A stretch of 64,000 nucleotides of DNA, from positions 108,418 through 172,417 of the forward strand of contig SVIO01000002.1 of the NCBI GenBank assembly GCA_015069465.1, in the 5' to 3' direction. The notes below the pieces were generated by a model, which worked only from the letters and a program-made list of their open reading frames with translations, was not told where the DNA came from and searched no databases. Below, piece after piece: positions 44,408 through 53,798 of this stretch. Source of the stretch: Clostridiales bacterium. Its GTDB lineage: Bacteria; Bacillota; Clostridia; Christensenellales; Borkfalkiaceae. Within the stretch, counting starts at the first letter, position 1; each line of letters begins with the position of its first letter. The position numbers were made by a program, and so were the translations under genes.

Positions 44408-47400
44408 TCAATAATCTTCTACACCAGGCCCAAATCTTTGTTCGTATTCTTCTGGGGTAAGTAGCACCCTTCTTGCCTTTCCACCTTCGTTAGGTGAAAT
44501 AAATCCTTTTTGTTCCATCTTGTCAAAAATGCTTCCTGCCCTTGGGTAACCTATTGAAAATCTTCTTTGCAATGAAGATATTGAAATAGTTCCCGTTTTA
44601 ACAGCAAACCAAAGAGCCTTTAAGAAAAAGTCGTTGAACTCTTCGTTAGCGCCACCTTCTTCGCTAGAAGAACTTTCTTCTGGTTGTGGGCGTGTTTCTT
44701 TATCTAAGAACTGCATAATCTCTTCATCAAAATAAGCAGTGTTCTTTTCTTTGATGTATTCAACGATATTAGAAATCTCTCTACCACTAATGTAAGCGCC
44801 TTGATAACGCTCATAGTCACCCATAGATGAGTTTTTATAAAGCATATCGCCGTTACCCAAAAGTTTTTCTGCGCCACCACCTGCAAGTATGGTTTGAGAG
44901 TCGGCAAAGTTCATAACTTTTAAGGCAATTCTTGATGGCAAGTTAGCCTTAATCGTACCCGTAACGACATCGACTGATGGACGCTGTGTTGCAAGCACTA
45001 AGTGAATACCTGCTGAACGAGATTTAGCAGCAATCATTCTTATCCTTGTTTCTAAGTCTTTTTTGCACGCTTCCATAAGGTCGGCAAGTTCATCGATAAC
45101 GAACACTATTCTAGGTAATCTTGCTATCTTGTCGTTTGCAATCATTGAGTTATAATCATCGATATTACTAATGTGTCCACCACAAGCAGTAAACATTTCA
45201 TTTCTTCTGTTAGTTTCATCATAAGCCCATTGCAAAAGACTTAGCGCACGCTTAGGCTCGGTGACAATTTCATCAACGAGTAGGTGTGGCAAGTGCTCGT
45301 ATTTTCTAAACTCAACGCATTTAGGGTCAACTAAAACTAGTTTTAGTTCTTCTGGGCTATATCTCATGAGCAAGCTCACTAGCATAACGTGAAGACAAAC
45401 ACTCTTACCAGAACCCGTTGCACCTGCAATCAAATAGTGTGGACCTTTTGTAAGGTCATCGCTGATAGCATTACCCACGATGTCTTTACCAAGCGCAAAC
45501 ATAAGCGAGCCTGCCTTTTCCTTTTTACCAACTAAGCCTTCCATTACTTCTTTTAAGCCAACGGTTACTTTTATGTTGTTAGCAACTTCTATACCCACTA
45601 AATTCTTACCAGGGATAGGTGCTTCAATTCTAACACCATTTTTTGCTGAAAGGCGCATCTTAAGGTCATCGTCATACTTTAAGACGTTTTTAACCGAAAT
45701 GCCTGCTGGCATCATTATTTCATATCTAGTTATCGATGGACCTTGAACAAAGCCTTGTGGCACAGCATCGATTCTAAATTCTTCTAAGGTGCGCTTTATA
45801 ATTTCCATGCGCTCTTCATGATTTTCTTGCTCTGCATTAAATGGCTGAGCATAACTTTCAAGCAAATCAAAAGGTGGCCTAAAATATTCTCTATTTATAG
45901 GTGCTTTTGGCTTTTCTTCTATAGGCTTTTCTATTTCTTTCTTTTCTTCAAACATAATAGAGCGCCTTGATGACAAGTTGTTGTCTTGAGCAACCCTACT
46001 TGTAAATGCAACAGACTCAGCGTTTTCTTCTGGCTTAGAAAAAATATCTCTTAATCTGTCGTTTGCCCTTATATTCGTTGGGGCAGGTTTTTCTTCTTCA
46101 ATTTCTTCTTCAAACGCACTGTCATCGCTAATGCTATCGTTGTCTAAAGAAAAATCGACTATCTCTGGTTCTTCTTCAATCATAGGTGGATTTTCTTCAA
46201 CGCCAATGTTATCTAATCTTGCAAAATCAAACCTGCTTGTTCTACTGCTTGAAAGTTCTTCTTTTGGTTCCGTTTCACTAAGATTTGGAGAAGGAAATAT
46301 TTGTTCACTAGCATTGTCGTTAGAAGAATCAACTTCGGTTGGTTGTTCTTCTATAATAGGCTGATTAAAAGTAGAATTTATTTGATTATCGTTTATGTCT
46401 AAATATCTTTCGCCAAAAGCTTCGGCCCTTGCTTCAGCACTATCTTGGTTTGTTTTTTCACTACTATCGTTATTATGCTCGATAAATGGAATATCATTAT
46501 TGCTATTTAACGGCTTATCTTCCACTTTGCTTGGAGAGATATAACTTGACACGGTTGTCGCAGAAGTTGGTGGAACTGAAAAAGAACTCGTTTGATAACT
46601 ATTAGAAGTATATTTTTCCATATCGATAACTGATGGCGTTTTGATATAGTCAATTTTCTTTTTGTAGTCATCATCTTTTTTAATTGTGTTTTCTTTAGCC
46701 GTTTGAGTATGCACAACGTTTAGTCCACCTTGAGAAAATTCAAGTTTTAATGGACTTACGTTTGCATCTTTTTGGATTTCACGCTTGTTTTTGAAAGAAA
46801 ATTCTTCTGGGTTGTTGATAAAAAGTTTTTGTCTTGCCTTTGGCGTTGCCGTTTGCGCAAATTGATTAGAATTATTTCCATCTTCTAAAGTTTGTTCTTC
46901 GCTAGTCACATTTTCTTCAGTTTGACCTTGCTCTACAATAGAATCTTTTACATAAGAACTTCTAAACTTTTGTCTATCTTTTCTTTTTTCTTTATTATCT
47001 TGGTCCATAAAGTCTTTTACAAAAGCAAAGGTTATCAAAGCGATTACAAGCCCTAAAATGACATAACTGCCAACACCTGTAAGTAGCGTGCAAAGAAAAT
47101 AACTGATTATGCCAGCAAAAAGCCCACCGGCACTTGCAGAAGATATACCTTTTTCGCCCATACCATAGCAGAGAGAAAGATATTCGCCAAACTCAAGCGA
47201 AACAGCATCTACTGTCACTAATTGCAAAATTAAAACGAGTGCAAAACTTGCCACTGTAATAAGTGCCTTTCTCTTTTTAGAAAGGTTAATTTTTTTGCCA
47301 CTTACTAAAAGCACGCCAAGTCCGAAAAGAGAAATAAACACAGCATAGGCAAAAAATCCAAAGCAACCGAAAAGAAAGGCATTAACAACCCTTCCTATTT

Positions 47401-47539
47401 CGGAAAATACAGTTTCTCTTGTTATCAAACAAACAAGACAAAGCGCAGAAAAAAGCGCCAAAACAACACCACAAGTTTCTTTGGTAAAAATCAAACTTTT
47501 TTCTTTGTTTTCTTTATTGTCTCTTCCCAATCCGTTCAA
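44408..47539 (-). CDS. ftsK: DNA translocase FtsK/SpoIIIE
   Basis: 1043 residues. ATP-driven double-stranded DNA pump for chromosome segregation at division or sporulation. Four N-terminal helices (about 20-170), a very long acidic low-complexity linker (about 180-570, rich in Glu/Asn/Ser), then the RecA-like motor with Walker A AGATGSGKSV (about 705) and Walker B FVIDELADLM. The C-terminal winged-helix gamma domain ISSLQRRFSIGYPRAGSIFDKME (about 980-1005) reads KOPS/SRS. The start is TTG at 47539 after GGGGTG. The linker is about twice the length usual in Bacilli. First gene of the ftsK-rimO-pgsA-cinA-recA-rny operon. Confidence 0.95.
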   Translation of the reverse strand: MNGLGRDNKENKEKSLIFTKETCGVVLALFSALCLVCLITRETVFSEIGRVVNAFLFGCFGFFAYAVFISLFGLGVLLVSGKKINLSKKRKALITVASFALVLILQLVTVDAVSLEFGEYLSLCYGMGEKGISSASAGGLFAGIISYFLCTLLTGVGSYVILGLVIALITFAFVKDFMDQDNKEKRKDRQKFRSSYVKDSIVEQGQTEENVTSEEQTLEDGNNSNQFAQTATPKARQKLFINNPEEFSFKNKREIQKDANVSPLKLEFSQGGLNVVHTQTAKENTIKKDDDYKKKIDYIKTPSVIDMEKYTSNSYQTSSFSVPPTSATTVSSYISPSKVEDKPLNSNNDIPFIEHNNDSSEKTNQDSAEARAEAFGERYLDINDNQINSTFNQPIIEEQPTEVDSSNDNASEQIFPSPNLSETEPKEELSSSRTSRFDFARLDNIGVEENPPMIEEEPEIVDFSLDNDSISDDSAFEEEIEEEKPAPTNIRANDRLRDIFSKPEENAESVAFTSRVAQDNNLSSRRSIMFEEKKEIEKPIEEKPKAPINREYFRPPFDLLESYAQPFNAEQENHEERMEIIKRTLEEFRIDAVPQGFVQGPSITRYEIMMPAGISVKNVLKYDDDLKMRLSAKNGVRIEAPIPGKNLVGIEVANNIKVTVGLKEVMEGLVGKKEKAGSLMFALGKDIVGNAISDDLTKGPHYLIAGATGSGKSVCLHVMLVSLLMRYSPEELKLVLVDPKCVEFRKYEHLPHLLVDEIVTEPKRALSLLQWAYDETNRRNEMFTACGGHISNIDDYNSMIANDKIARLPRIVFVIDELADLMEACKKDLETRIRMIAAKSRSAGIHLVLATQRPSVDVVTGTIKANLPSRIALKVMNFADSQTILAGGGAEKLLGNGDMLYKNSSMGDYERYQGAYISGREISNIVEYIKEKNTAYFDEEIMQFLDKETRPQPEESSSSEEGGANEEFNDFFLKALWFAVKTGTISISSLQRRFSIGYPRAGSIFDKMEQKGFISPNEGGKARRVLLTPEEYEQRFGPGVEDY

Positions 47540-47569
47540 AATAGCACCCCTATTATAATAATCACTTAA

Positions 47570-47598
47570 ATTATATCAAAAACAAAGACTTTTTACAA
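47570..47598 (-). promoter_or_regulatory. Promoter of the ftsK operon
   Basis: Minus-strand TTGTAA (47593-47598), 17-bp spacer, TATAAT (47570-47575) with an extended TGA before it. Another TATAAT occurs closer to the gene at about 47552-47557 without a -35. Confidence 0.7.
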
Positions 47599-47631
47599 TG
47601 CTTTAGACAAAAATTTTTTAAATATTTATTT

Positions 47632-47668
47632 AAAAAAGAAATATCCAAAAGCATTGCTCATGGATATT
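47632..47668 (-). terminator. Terminator of the acyltransferase gene
   Basis: AATATCC and GGATATT arms (47640-47646 and 47662-47668) with a 15-nt loop, followed on the minus strand by TTCTTTTTT. Lies 55 bp after the stop of the acyltransferase. Confidence 0.7.
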
Positions 47669-47722
47669 CATAATTTTACTTTTTAATTGTAATTCTTTAA
47701 CCAATTTTTGTAAGTTTTCACT

Positions 47723-48448
47723 TTATAGTCCTAAAAATCTGTTTATGTATCTATCGTTGCAGTTTTTTGTATCTAAAAGCACAAAAGTGTCTATGCTTCC
47801 AAACTCATAATCGCAAAAGGTTTCTTTTGATAAAAATGCACCAAAACTAACGTATGCCCTAATTAGTGGTGGCATACTGCGTTTAATTTCACTTTCGCTT
47901 AGTTGTTCTCTTGGCAAAATTTCCACTTGGTTTTTATCTAAACTCGTTATCTCGTATTCAGGATTAAAGTGATTATATGCAATGTAGGATATTTCCTTTT
48001 GAAGCGCCATTTTGTCAGTTCCATAAAAACTTGCTTCGCCGATAATATACCTGTAGCCGTTTTGTTTAATAAACCCTATAACAAAACGCAAAAGTAGCAT
48101 AAGCACCATACTGCCCCTATATTCTTTTTTAATAACGGCACGGGATAGTTCTGCAATGCTCTCACCACTATTTTTAAGCGAAGATATGTCAAACTCCCCT
48201 TCGCTAACAAAAGGCTTATCCTTTGGCAAAGTATCAGAAGTAATAATTCTATAGCAACCCACCACTTGATTTATTTCGGTATCAATACAAATAGCAAGTT
48301 TTCCATATTCGTCATAAGGCGTTATATCATACCCCTTTTCATTTATATTTTCAGGTCGATATTCCAAAATGAGTTCATTATAGCGAAGTTTATAAGTTTG
48401 CATTTTTTCTTGCTCAGTCTCTGCAAATTTTACAACAAACTTTTCCAT
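47723..48448 (-). CDS. OlsB-like N-acyltransferase (GNAT fold)
   Basis: 241 residues, resembling ornithine-lipid synthase OlsB and related N-acyl amino-acid synthases. These transfer a fatty acyl chain from acyl carrier protein to the alpha-amino group of ornithine or another amino acid. Conserved features: YKLRYNELILEY (about 20-32), VVGCYRIITSDTLP, IAELSRAVIKKEYRGSMVLMLLLRFVIGFIKQNGYRYIIGEASFYGTD (about 103-150) and the C-terminal MPPLIRAYVSFGAFLSKETFCDYEFGSIDTFVLLD. Monocistronic with its own promoter; no olsA-like acyltransferase next to it. Ornithine-lipid genes are unusual in Bacillota, so the exact substrate is open. Confidence 0.78.
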   Translation of the reverse strand: MEKFVVKFAETEQEKMQTYKLRYNELILEYRPENINEKGYDITPYDEYGKLAICIDTEINQVVGCYRIITSDTLPKDKPFVSEGEFDISSLKNSGESIAELSRAVIKKEYRGSMVLMLLLRFVIGFIKQNGYRYIIGEASFYGTDKMALQKEISYIAYNHFNPEYEITSLDKNQVEILPREQLSESEIKRSMPPLIRAYVSFGAFLSKETFCDYEFGSIDTFVLLDTKNCNDRYINRFLGL

Positions 48449-48482
48449 TTTTATTTCCCCCTTTTCTTAGACTAACAACTGA

Positions 48483-48511
48483 ATTATACCACCTTTTTTA
48501 TCGTTTTGCAA
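48483..48511 (-). promoter_or_regulatory. Promoter of the acyltransferase gene
   Basis: Minus-strand TTGCAA (48506-48511), 17-bp spacer, TATAAT (48483-48488) with TGG extended -10. Confidence 0.7.
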
Positions 48512-48546
48512 GCATTTTGTTGAAAAGTCAACAATTTGTAACAAAA

Positions 48547-48718
48547 AATAAAAACTCCTTACCCCTTAAAGACTAAGGGGCGTGGGGTTTTGAGGAGTTT
48601 TACAGTTAGGGTTATAGGGAAAGGCTGTGTTCGGAAAAAAAGGCTTTCCCTATATATAAAAATTTTAAGTTAGGGATTGTTAAAGGGGAAGGTTTTTGTA
48701 AAATAACCTTCCCCCTTT
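48547..48718 (-). ncRNA. Region of three consecutive long hairpins, ending in a terminator
   Basis: Read on the minus strand after the zinc-ribbon gene stop: H1, AAAGGGGGAAGGTT with AACCTTCCCCTTT (48683-48718); H2, TATAGGGAAAG with CTTTCCCTATA (48613-48656); H3, AAAACTCCT with AGGAGTTTT (48547-48603) enclosing a CCCCTTA/TAAGGGG inner stem and followed by TTTTATTTTTT. On the plus strand H1 and H2 are both preceded by AGTTAGGG. Only H3 has a U-tract and only on this strand. It could be a structured 3' UTR or a small RNA processed from it; no known RNA family was recognised. Confidence 0.45.
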
Positions 48719-48729
48719 ATAAGTTTATT

Positions 48730-49434
48730 TTATTGTTCTAAATAAATCATTCTGCCACATTGTTCGCAGTCTATTACTTCGCCGTTCTTGAGTTTGTTCA
48801 TATCCGACATAGAAAGATTCATTCTGCACGCGCCACAGGCATCGTTTTTTACGGCATATAAAATTGGATACATTTTATCAGCACGCTTTTTTAAGTATCT
48901 TTCCATAAGCGAAGGTTCAACTTCTTTACTAAGCGATTTTAACTCGCTTTCAAGACCTTCTTTTTCTGCTTGATAAGAACTCTCTAAAGCCTTGTATTTA
49001 TCTGCGTTTTCTTTATATTGAACTTGTGCTACTTTAGTTGTCTTTTTAATCTTTTCATACTCAGAAACAACGCTTTGCATTTCCTTAGAAATTTTTTCGG
49101 CATCAGCGTTTAACGCTTTAATTTTTGCCAAAATTTCATCAACTTTTTTAATCAAAAATTGAACTTCTTTTTCATCGGCAACAGCATCTAAGGTTTGCAT
49201 AATTTCTTGTTGTTGCTCTTCTAGTTTTTTTCCATCGAGCATGATTTTATCTAACGTAGCCTTTAACTCTATAGCCTTATCATCGAGTTTATTTACATTT
49301 TCTTCAACGCCCAAGATATATTTTTTTGCAGAATTTCTTTTCTTTCTTTCTTCGCTTGACAAGAGTATATTTTCAATCTCTTTTAGTCTTGCATCCTTGG
49401 TTTGATATTCTTTCAAAGCCTTTATCATAATCAA
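48730..49434 (-). CDS. Coiled-coil zinc-ribbon protein (DUF164-like)
   Basis: 234 residues. A long helical hairpin coiled coil (about 1-185) with heptads of Lys/Glu/Leu, then a C4 zinc ribbon CGACRMNLSMSDMNKL..CEQCGRMIYLE (about 200-232). Related proteins (CdsZ family) are found near rpoD/nif3 in many bacteria; proposed roles involve nucleic-acid or cell-envelope functions and are not settled. Last gene of the dgt operon, 7 bp after nif3. Confidence 0.85.
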   Translation of the reverse strand: MIMIKALKEYQTKDARLKEIENILLSSEERKKRNSAKKYILGVEENVNKLDDKAIELKATLDKIMLDGKKLEEQQQEIMQTLDAVADEKEVQFLIKKVDEILAKIKALNADAEKISKEMQSVVSEYEKIKKTTKVAQVQYKENADKYKALESSYQAEKEGLESELKSLSKEVEPSLMERYLKKRADKMYPILYAVKNDACGACRMNLSMSDMNKLKNGEVIDCEQCGRMIYLEQ

Positions 49435-49441
49435 ATCTCCT

Positions 49442-50221
49442 TTACATAAATCTATTATCTAAAAAGTAAAAAGTTTGTGCTTTTTTATCTAATTTTTCAG
49501 TTATTAACTCATAAAAATTTTTATAGCCGTATTGTTCGCTAACGTAATGTGGAATTATAACGACATTTTTATTTTTCTCTATAAGTTCTTTAAGTTGATG
49601 ATGTGCTAAATCTGACGTCACAATTGTGTCAACGCTTTCTAAGCACTCTAAATTTTCGATTGCGTGCGAGCCACCACTTCCACAAAAAGAAGCATATTCT
49701 TCTACAGGCCTATCGCCATAACATAAAATCTTTTGCGAGCCAAACACTTCTTTAATGTTTTTAACAAATGCTTCAAGTGACTGCTTTTGAGTTTTAGCAC
49801 GCCTTCCATATCCACAATTTCTTTCAATTTCATCAATAATTTTTATATTTTTTCCACCTAAGCCTTGGCATAAGCAGTTATCTATCCCCAAACTACAAAC
49901 ATCTAAATTTAGGTGCATAGAAATAATGTTTATACCCTTTTTTATAGCAAGGGCAAGTGCCTTATCTGTGTCAATATTTATTGTCTTAATAGGCGAATAA
50001 ATTGCTGGGTGGTGAGTGATAATGGTGTCGCAAGAGTTGTTTTCGGCACACATAACAGCACTCTCTGAAAGGTCCAAACTAAACAAAATCTTTTCAGCAC
50101 TTTCAGATAGTTTAACTAAAAGCCCACTATTATCGTAACTGCCCATTTCAATTAGTTTATGACTAAGAGAAAGTGGTGCGATTTTTTGGATTAAAGTCAT
50201 TAAATCACTGATTTTATACAT
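49442..50221 (-). CDS. Nif3-like dinuclear metal-centre protein (YqfO/YbgI family)
   Basis: 259 residues. NIF3 family members have a di-metal site and were annotated as type 2 GTP cyclohydrolase I; the biological role is not settled. Metal ligands seen: TIITHHPAIYSP (His-His, about 68-80), MHLNLDVCSLGIDN (His and Asp, about 101-114) and SDLAHHQLKE near 205-215 with the C-terminal IIPHYVSEQYG. The N-terminus MGSYDNSGLLV replaces the usual WDNVGL. No PII-like insert. Overlaps trmK by 8 bases, a common partner. Confidence 0.9.
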   Translation of the reverse strand: MYKISDLMTLIQKIAPLSLSHKLIEMGSYDNSGLLVKLSESAEKILFSLDLSESAVMCAENNSCDTIITHHPAIYSPIKTINIDTDKALALAIKKGINIISMHLNLDVCSLGIDNCLCQGLGGKNIKIIDEIERNCGYGRRAKTQKQSLEAFVKNIKEVFGSQKILCYGDRPVEEYASFCGSGGSHAIENLECLESVDTIVTSDLAHHQLKELIEKNKNVVIIPHYVSEQYGYKNFYELITEKLDKKAQTFYFLDNRFM

Positions 50222-50855
50222 ATTTTTGTAATTTTTCCTTTGTTTTTAGCATTTTTTCTCTATCAAGTTCGCTAATATCTTGACTTAATAAAATGCTATC
50301 TAATCTAACGAGTTTTTGACTTATAAAATCTATAAAATCTTGGCTTTTTTCTTTAATATTGTCTCTGCCAAACTCGATTTCTTGCTCGGTCAAGGTGTCT
50401 TTTCCCTTAACGACAAGCATTATGTCATAAAACTTATTAGCACTCTTAAAAACATAATCTTTTTCTATTTTATACCCTAATTTCACCACACACAAACGCA
50501 CTTTATCGGTGTTTTTCATAGGTTGCAACACGAGTGTTTGTGGAAGAGTTTTTGCACTTGTTAAAATTGTGCAAATTTCTTCGCCCCCCATACCTGCAAT
50601 AAGCCCAACATCGCTATCAGGAACGCCCATAAATCCGTTTGCCACCACGCTTTTTGCCCTGCCACTATTTATGTAAGGGTATAACAGGTCTTTTGCTTTA
50701 CTTAAACACTTTTCGCTGATATCTGCAATTATAACCCTTTTTGCCTTATCACGAGTAAGCATAGCGTGTGCCATATAGCCGTGGTCACAACCGATGTCTG
50801 CAAACGTTTCGCACTCTGGGATAATAGAAAAAATCTTTTCTAATCTATCTGTCAT
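50214..50855 (-). CDS. trmK: tRNA (adenine22-N1)-methyltransferase TrmK
   Basis: 213 residues. Methylates A22 of tRNAs (known from Bacillus YqfN). Class I SAM fold: FADIGCDHGYMAHAML (about 18-33) and the acidic RVIIADISEKCLSKA; GLIAGMGGEEI (about 82-92) is the conserved second motif. The C-terminal part is a helical coiled-coil. It is 10 bp downstream of rpoD. Confidence 0.93.
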   Translation of the reverse strand: MTDRLEKIFSIIPECETFADIGCDHGYMAHAMLTRDKAKRVIIADISEKCLSKAKDLLYPYINSGRAKSVVANGFMGVPDSDVGLIAGMGGEEICTILTSAKTLPQTLVLQPMKNTDKVRLCVVKLGYKIEKDYVFKSANKFYDIMLVVKGKDTLTEQEIEFGRDNIKEKSQDFIDFISQKLVRLDSILLSQDISELDREKMLKTKEKLQKYV

Positions 50856-50865
50856 TTTTTATTTA

Positions 50866-51975
50866 TTATTGTTTGTCAATATATTCTTTAAGTCTTTTTG
50901 AACGGCTTGGGTGACGGAGTTTTCTAAGCGCTTTTGCTTCGATTTGGCGAATACGCTCTCTAGTTACGTTAAACTCTTTACCAACTTCTTCTAGTGTCCT
51001 TGGTTTGCCATCATCTAAGCCATAACGAAGCCTTAATACCTTTTCTTCTCTTGGTGTAAGGGTGTCAAGTATGCCGATAAGTTGTTCTTTAAGCATTGTG
51101 TATGACACAGCATCGGTTGGAGCAGCACTCTTTTCATCTTCAATAAAGTCTGATAAGTGGCTATCTTCTTCTTCACCGATAGGTGTTTCAAGCGACACAG
51201 GGTCTTGTGCAATCTTTTGAATTTCCCTAACCCTTGCTTCATCTATATCCATTTCTTTTGCAATTTCTTCAGGAAGTGGTTCTCTGCCGAGTTCTTGTAA
51301 AAGTTTACGAGAAACTCTAATTAACTTATTGATAGTTTCAACCATGTGCACAGGAATACGAATAGTCCTTGCTTGGTCTGCAATAGCACGGGTGATTGCT
51401 TGGCGAATCCACCATGTTGCGTATGTTGAAAACTTAAATCCCTTTTGATAGTCAAACTTTTCAACGGCTTTCATAAGCCCTAGGTTTCCTTCTTGAATTA
51501 AATCCAAAAATTGCATACCCCTACCCATGTAACGCTTTGCAATAGAAACAACAAGCCTTAGGTTTGCTTCTGATAAAAGGCGTTTGGCATTTTCATCACC
51601 GTCCATCATACGCTTAGCAAGTTCGGTTTCTTCATCAGGTTGAAGAAGTGGAACTTTACCGATATCTTTTAGATACATCTTAACAGGGTCGTCCATACTA
51701 ACTTCTTTTAGAAGTTGGTCAAGCAAATCCTTATCTTTTTCATATTCTTCAACGACTTGAACGCCTTGATTGTCAAGCATTTTATAAATTTCTTCAAATT
51801 GAGATGCTGCTAGTTGGAATTTTTCAAGCCTTTCAAGCAAAATAGAACTTTTAATGCAACCACTCTTTTTGCTTTCTATTATAATGTCGGCAACAACATC
51901 CATAAGTTCAGGTGAAAGAATTTCACCCACATTTTCCGTTCTTTCTTCACCATTTTGGTTTAATATTTCTTCCAT
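50866..51975 (-). CDS. rpoD: RNA polymerase primary sigma factor RpoD/SigA
   Basis: 369 residues. The vegetative sigma factor. Short region 1.1 (about 20-95), region 1.2 ([17 protein letters not shown]), region 2 with [37 protein letters not shown] (about 165-205) for -10 recognition, region 3 and region 4 with [31 protein letters not shown] (about 315-345) for -35. Strong consensus TTGACA-17-TATAAT promoters throughout the window agree. 29 bp downstream of dnaG. Confidence 0.98.
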   Translation of the reverse strand: MEEILNQNGEERTENVGEILSPELMDVVADIIIESKKSGCIKSSILLERLEKFQLAASQFEEIYKMLDNQGVQVVEEYEKDKDLLDQLLKEVSMDDPVKMYLKDIGKVPLLQPDEETELAKRMMDGDENAKRLLSEANLRLVVSIAKRYMGRGMQFLDLIQEGNLGLMKAVEKFDYQKGFKFSTYATWWIRQAITRAIADQARTIRIPVHMVETINKLIRVSRKLLQELGREPLPEEIAKEMDIDEARVREIQKIAQDPVSLETPIGEEEDSHLSDFIEDEKSAAPTDAVSYTMLKEQLIGILDTLTPREEKVLRLRYGLDDGKPRTLEEVGKEFNVTRERIRQIEAKALRKLRHPSRSKRLKEYIDKQ

Positions 51976-52004
51976 AAAGTTCCTCCTACTTTATACGGTA
52001 TTTT

Positions 52005-53777
52005 CTAAATTAATTTTTTCTTTTGTGCAACAAGCGATGCCATTTCTTTAGCATAGGTGCGTCGTTTTTCAGTATCCGTTTCCACTTCAAATAACGCCGT
52101 CAGCCTATTTATGTTTCTATTTAACATTTCAGTCTTTATCGTTTTAATGCAGTCAAAAAAGTATGTGGCTTGGTCTAGTTTATTATTTTCTTCGGTTTCT
52201 AAGCCAGCAATAATTCCCACTTCATCAAAAAACTCTTGGGATATGATTTCATATAAGTCGTTAAACTTAACTGCCCCACCACTTTCGCTTCTTTCAATAA
52301 TATAACTTTGAATTTCCTTGTGAACAGGAAGGTCAAATTGCAACGAACTTATGTCGGTTTCTTTGGCAAAATTTTTGTTAAATAAATAAGATGCCAAAAC
52401 ATACCTAGAAGCAATGGTAATTTTATCCCCCTTGTTTTCCACATAAAGTTTAGTTTGTGCATTTATATTAGGTTTTTTACTTTCTTCGCTATAAAGTTCT
52501 CTCTTTAATGCATCAAGGCTAGTGCCAGAAACATCTCTAACCGTTTTAAGCAAATCTTCTTGTTCGGCTGGCGAAGAACTTTCACGAATAACCTTAACTG
52601 CATTTATAACGTACTTTCTCTTTCCGTCAACAGTGTTTACATCGTAAGTCCTTTTTATTATGTCAAGTTTAAAGTCGATTAAAAGTTTGGCATCTAATAA
52701 AAGTTTTCTATATCCTTCTGCCCCATAAGTTTTAATAACGTCATCTGGGTCTAAGCCTTCAGGGAGTGCCACCACCTTTACTTCTAATCCTTCTTCGCTT
52801 AAGATTTCTAAGCCACGGATAGCGGCCTTTTGTCCAGCAAAGTCTCCGTCATAGCAAATATACACTTTGTCGGTGTATCTTTTAATTATTCTGGCTTGGT
52901 CTTTAGTTAAAGACGTTCCCATACTTGCCACAACGTTTCTAAACCCTGCTTGAACTAAAGATATGGTGTCCATATAGCCTTCGACGATTATAACGCCGTC
53001 AAGCCCGTTTTCATTTTTAAGTTTTTTAAGGTTGTTTAAGTTATATAAGTTATTAGACTTAGAAAAAACAATGGTTTCCCTTGTGTTTTTATACTTAGCA
53101 AAATCAGCCTTTTCGAGTAGTCTTCCACCAAAGGCAACCACTTGGTTAAACTGATTTATAATAGGAATTATAAGCCTGCCACCAAGCGAATCATAATATC
53201 TTCCATCTTTAACATCCACCACCCCAGAAAGCGTCATTTCTTCATAGGTGTACCCTTTAGAAAGCAAATGCTTTGGCAAATCGTTAAAGTTAAGCGATGC
53301 GCCTATACCAAACTTTGCCAAAGTCTCTGAAGACATTTTTCTTTTTAATATGTATTCTTTATGCTTAATAGACTCTTCTTTTTTTAGATTTGATGCATAG
53401 AAACGAGCAGTGTCCACAAGTAGTGATAAAATCCTTTCCTTTTGGCGCTTTTGCTCTTTAATCTTTTCATCATCATACTTGATTTCAGGAAGTGGCATTT
53501 TAACCCTTTCTGCTAAAAATTTAACGGCATCGTTAAAATCAAGCGACTCAATCTCCATAACAAAACTTATAACATCGCCACTTTTATGGCAACCAAAACA
53601 ATAGAAGAACTGACCATTAGGGTTAACCGAAAACGAAGCCGTCTTTTCGTGATGAAAAGGGCATCTTCCCCAATAGTTTCCACCTTTCTGCTGAAGCCCT
53701 ACATATTTTCCAACAACTTCAACTATATCGTTTTTGTTTTTAAGTTCGTCTATGAACTTTGCGTCAAAGCCTTTCAT
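52005..53777 (-). CDS. dnaG: DNA primase DnaG
   Basis: 590 residues. Synthesises RNA primers for replication. Zinc-binding CHC2 domain with CPFHHEKTASFSVNPNGQFFYCFGCHKSGD (about 38-67), core with Toprim motifs VIIVEGYMDTI and ICYDGDFAGQKA (about 255-320), and a helicase-binding C-terminal domain. Second in dgt-dnaG-rpoD; a 20-bp gap to dgt. Confidence 0.97.
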   Translation of the reverse strand: MKGFDAKFIDELKNKNDIVEVVGKYVGLQQKGGNYWGRCPFHHEKTASFSVNPNGQFFYCFGCHKSGDVISFVMEIESLDFNDAVKFLAERVKMPLPEIKYDDEKIKEQKRQKERILSLLVDTARFYASNLKKEESIKHKEYILKRKMSSETLAKFGIGASLNFNDLPKHLLSKGYTYEEMTLSGVVDVKDGRYYDSLGGRLIIPIINQFNQVVAFGGRLLEKADFAKYKNTRETIVFSKSNNLYNLNNLKKLKNENGLDGVIIVEGYMDTISLVQAGFRNVVASMGTSLTKDQARIIKRYTDKVYICYDGDFAGQKAAIRGLEILSEEGLEVKVVALPEGLDPDDVIKTYGAEGYRKLLLDAKLLIDFKLDIIKRTYDVNTVDGKRKYVINAVKVIRESSSPAEQEDLLKTVRDVSGTSLDALKRELYSEESKKPNINAQTKLYVENKGDKITIASRYVLASYLFNKNFAKETDISSLQFDLPVHKEIQSYIIERSESGGAVKFNDLYEIISQEFFDEVGIIAGLETEENNKLDQATYFFDCIKTIKTEMLNRNINRLTALFEVETDTEKRRTYAKEMASLVAQKKKLI

Positions 53778-53798
53778 TTATCTTCCTAAAATTATTTA

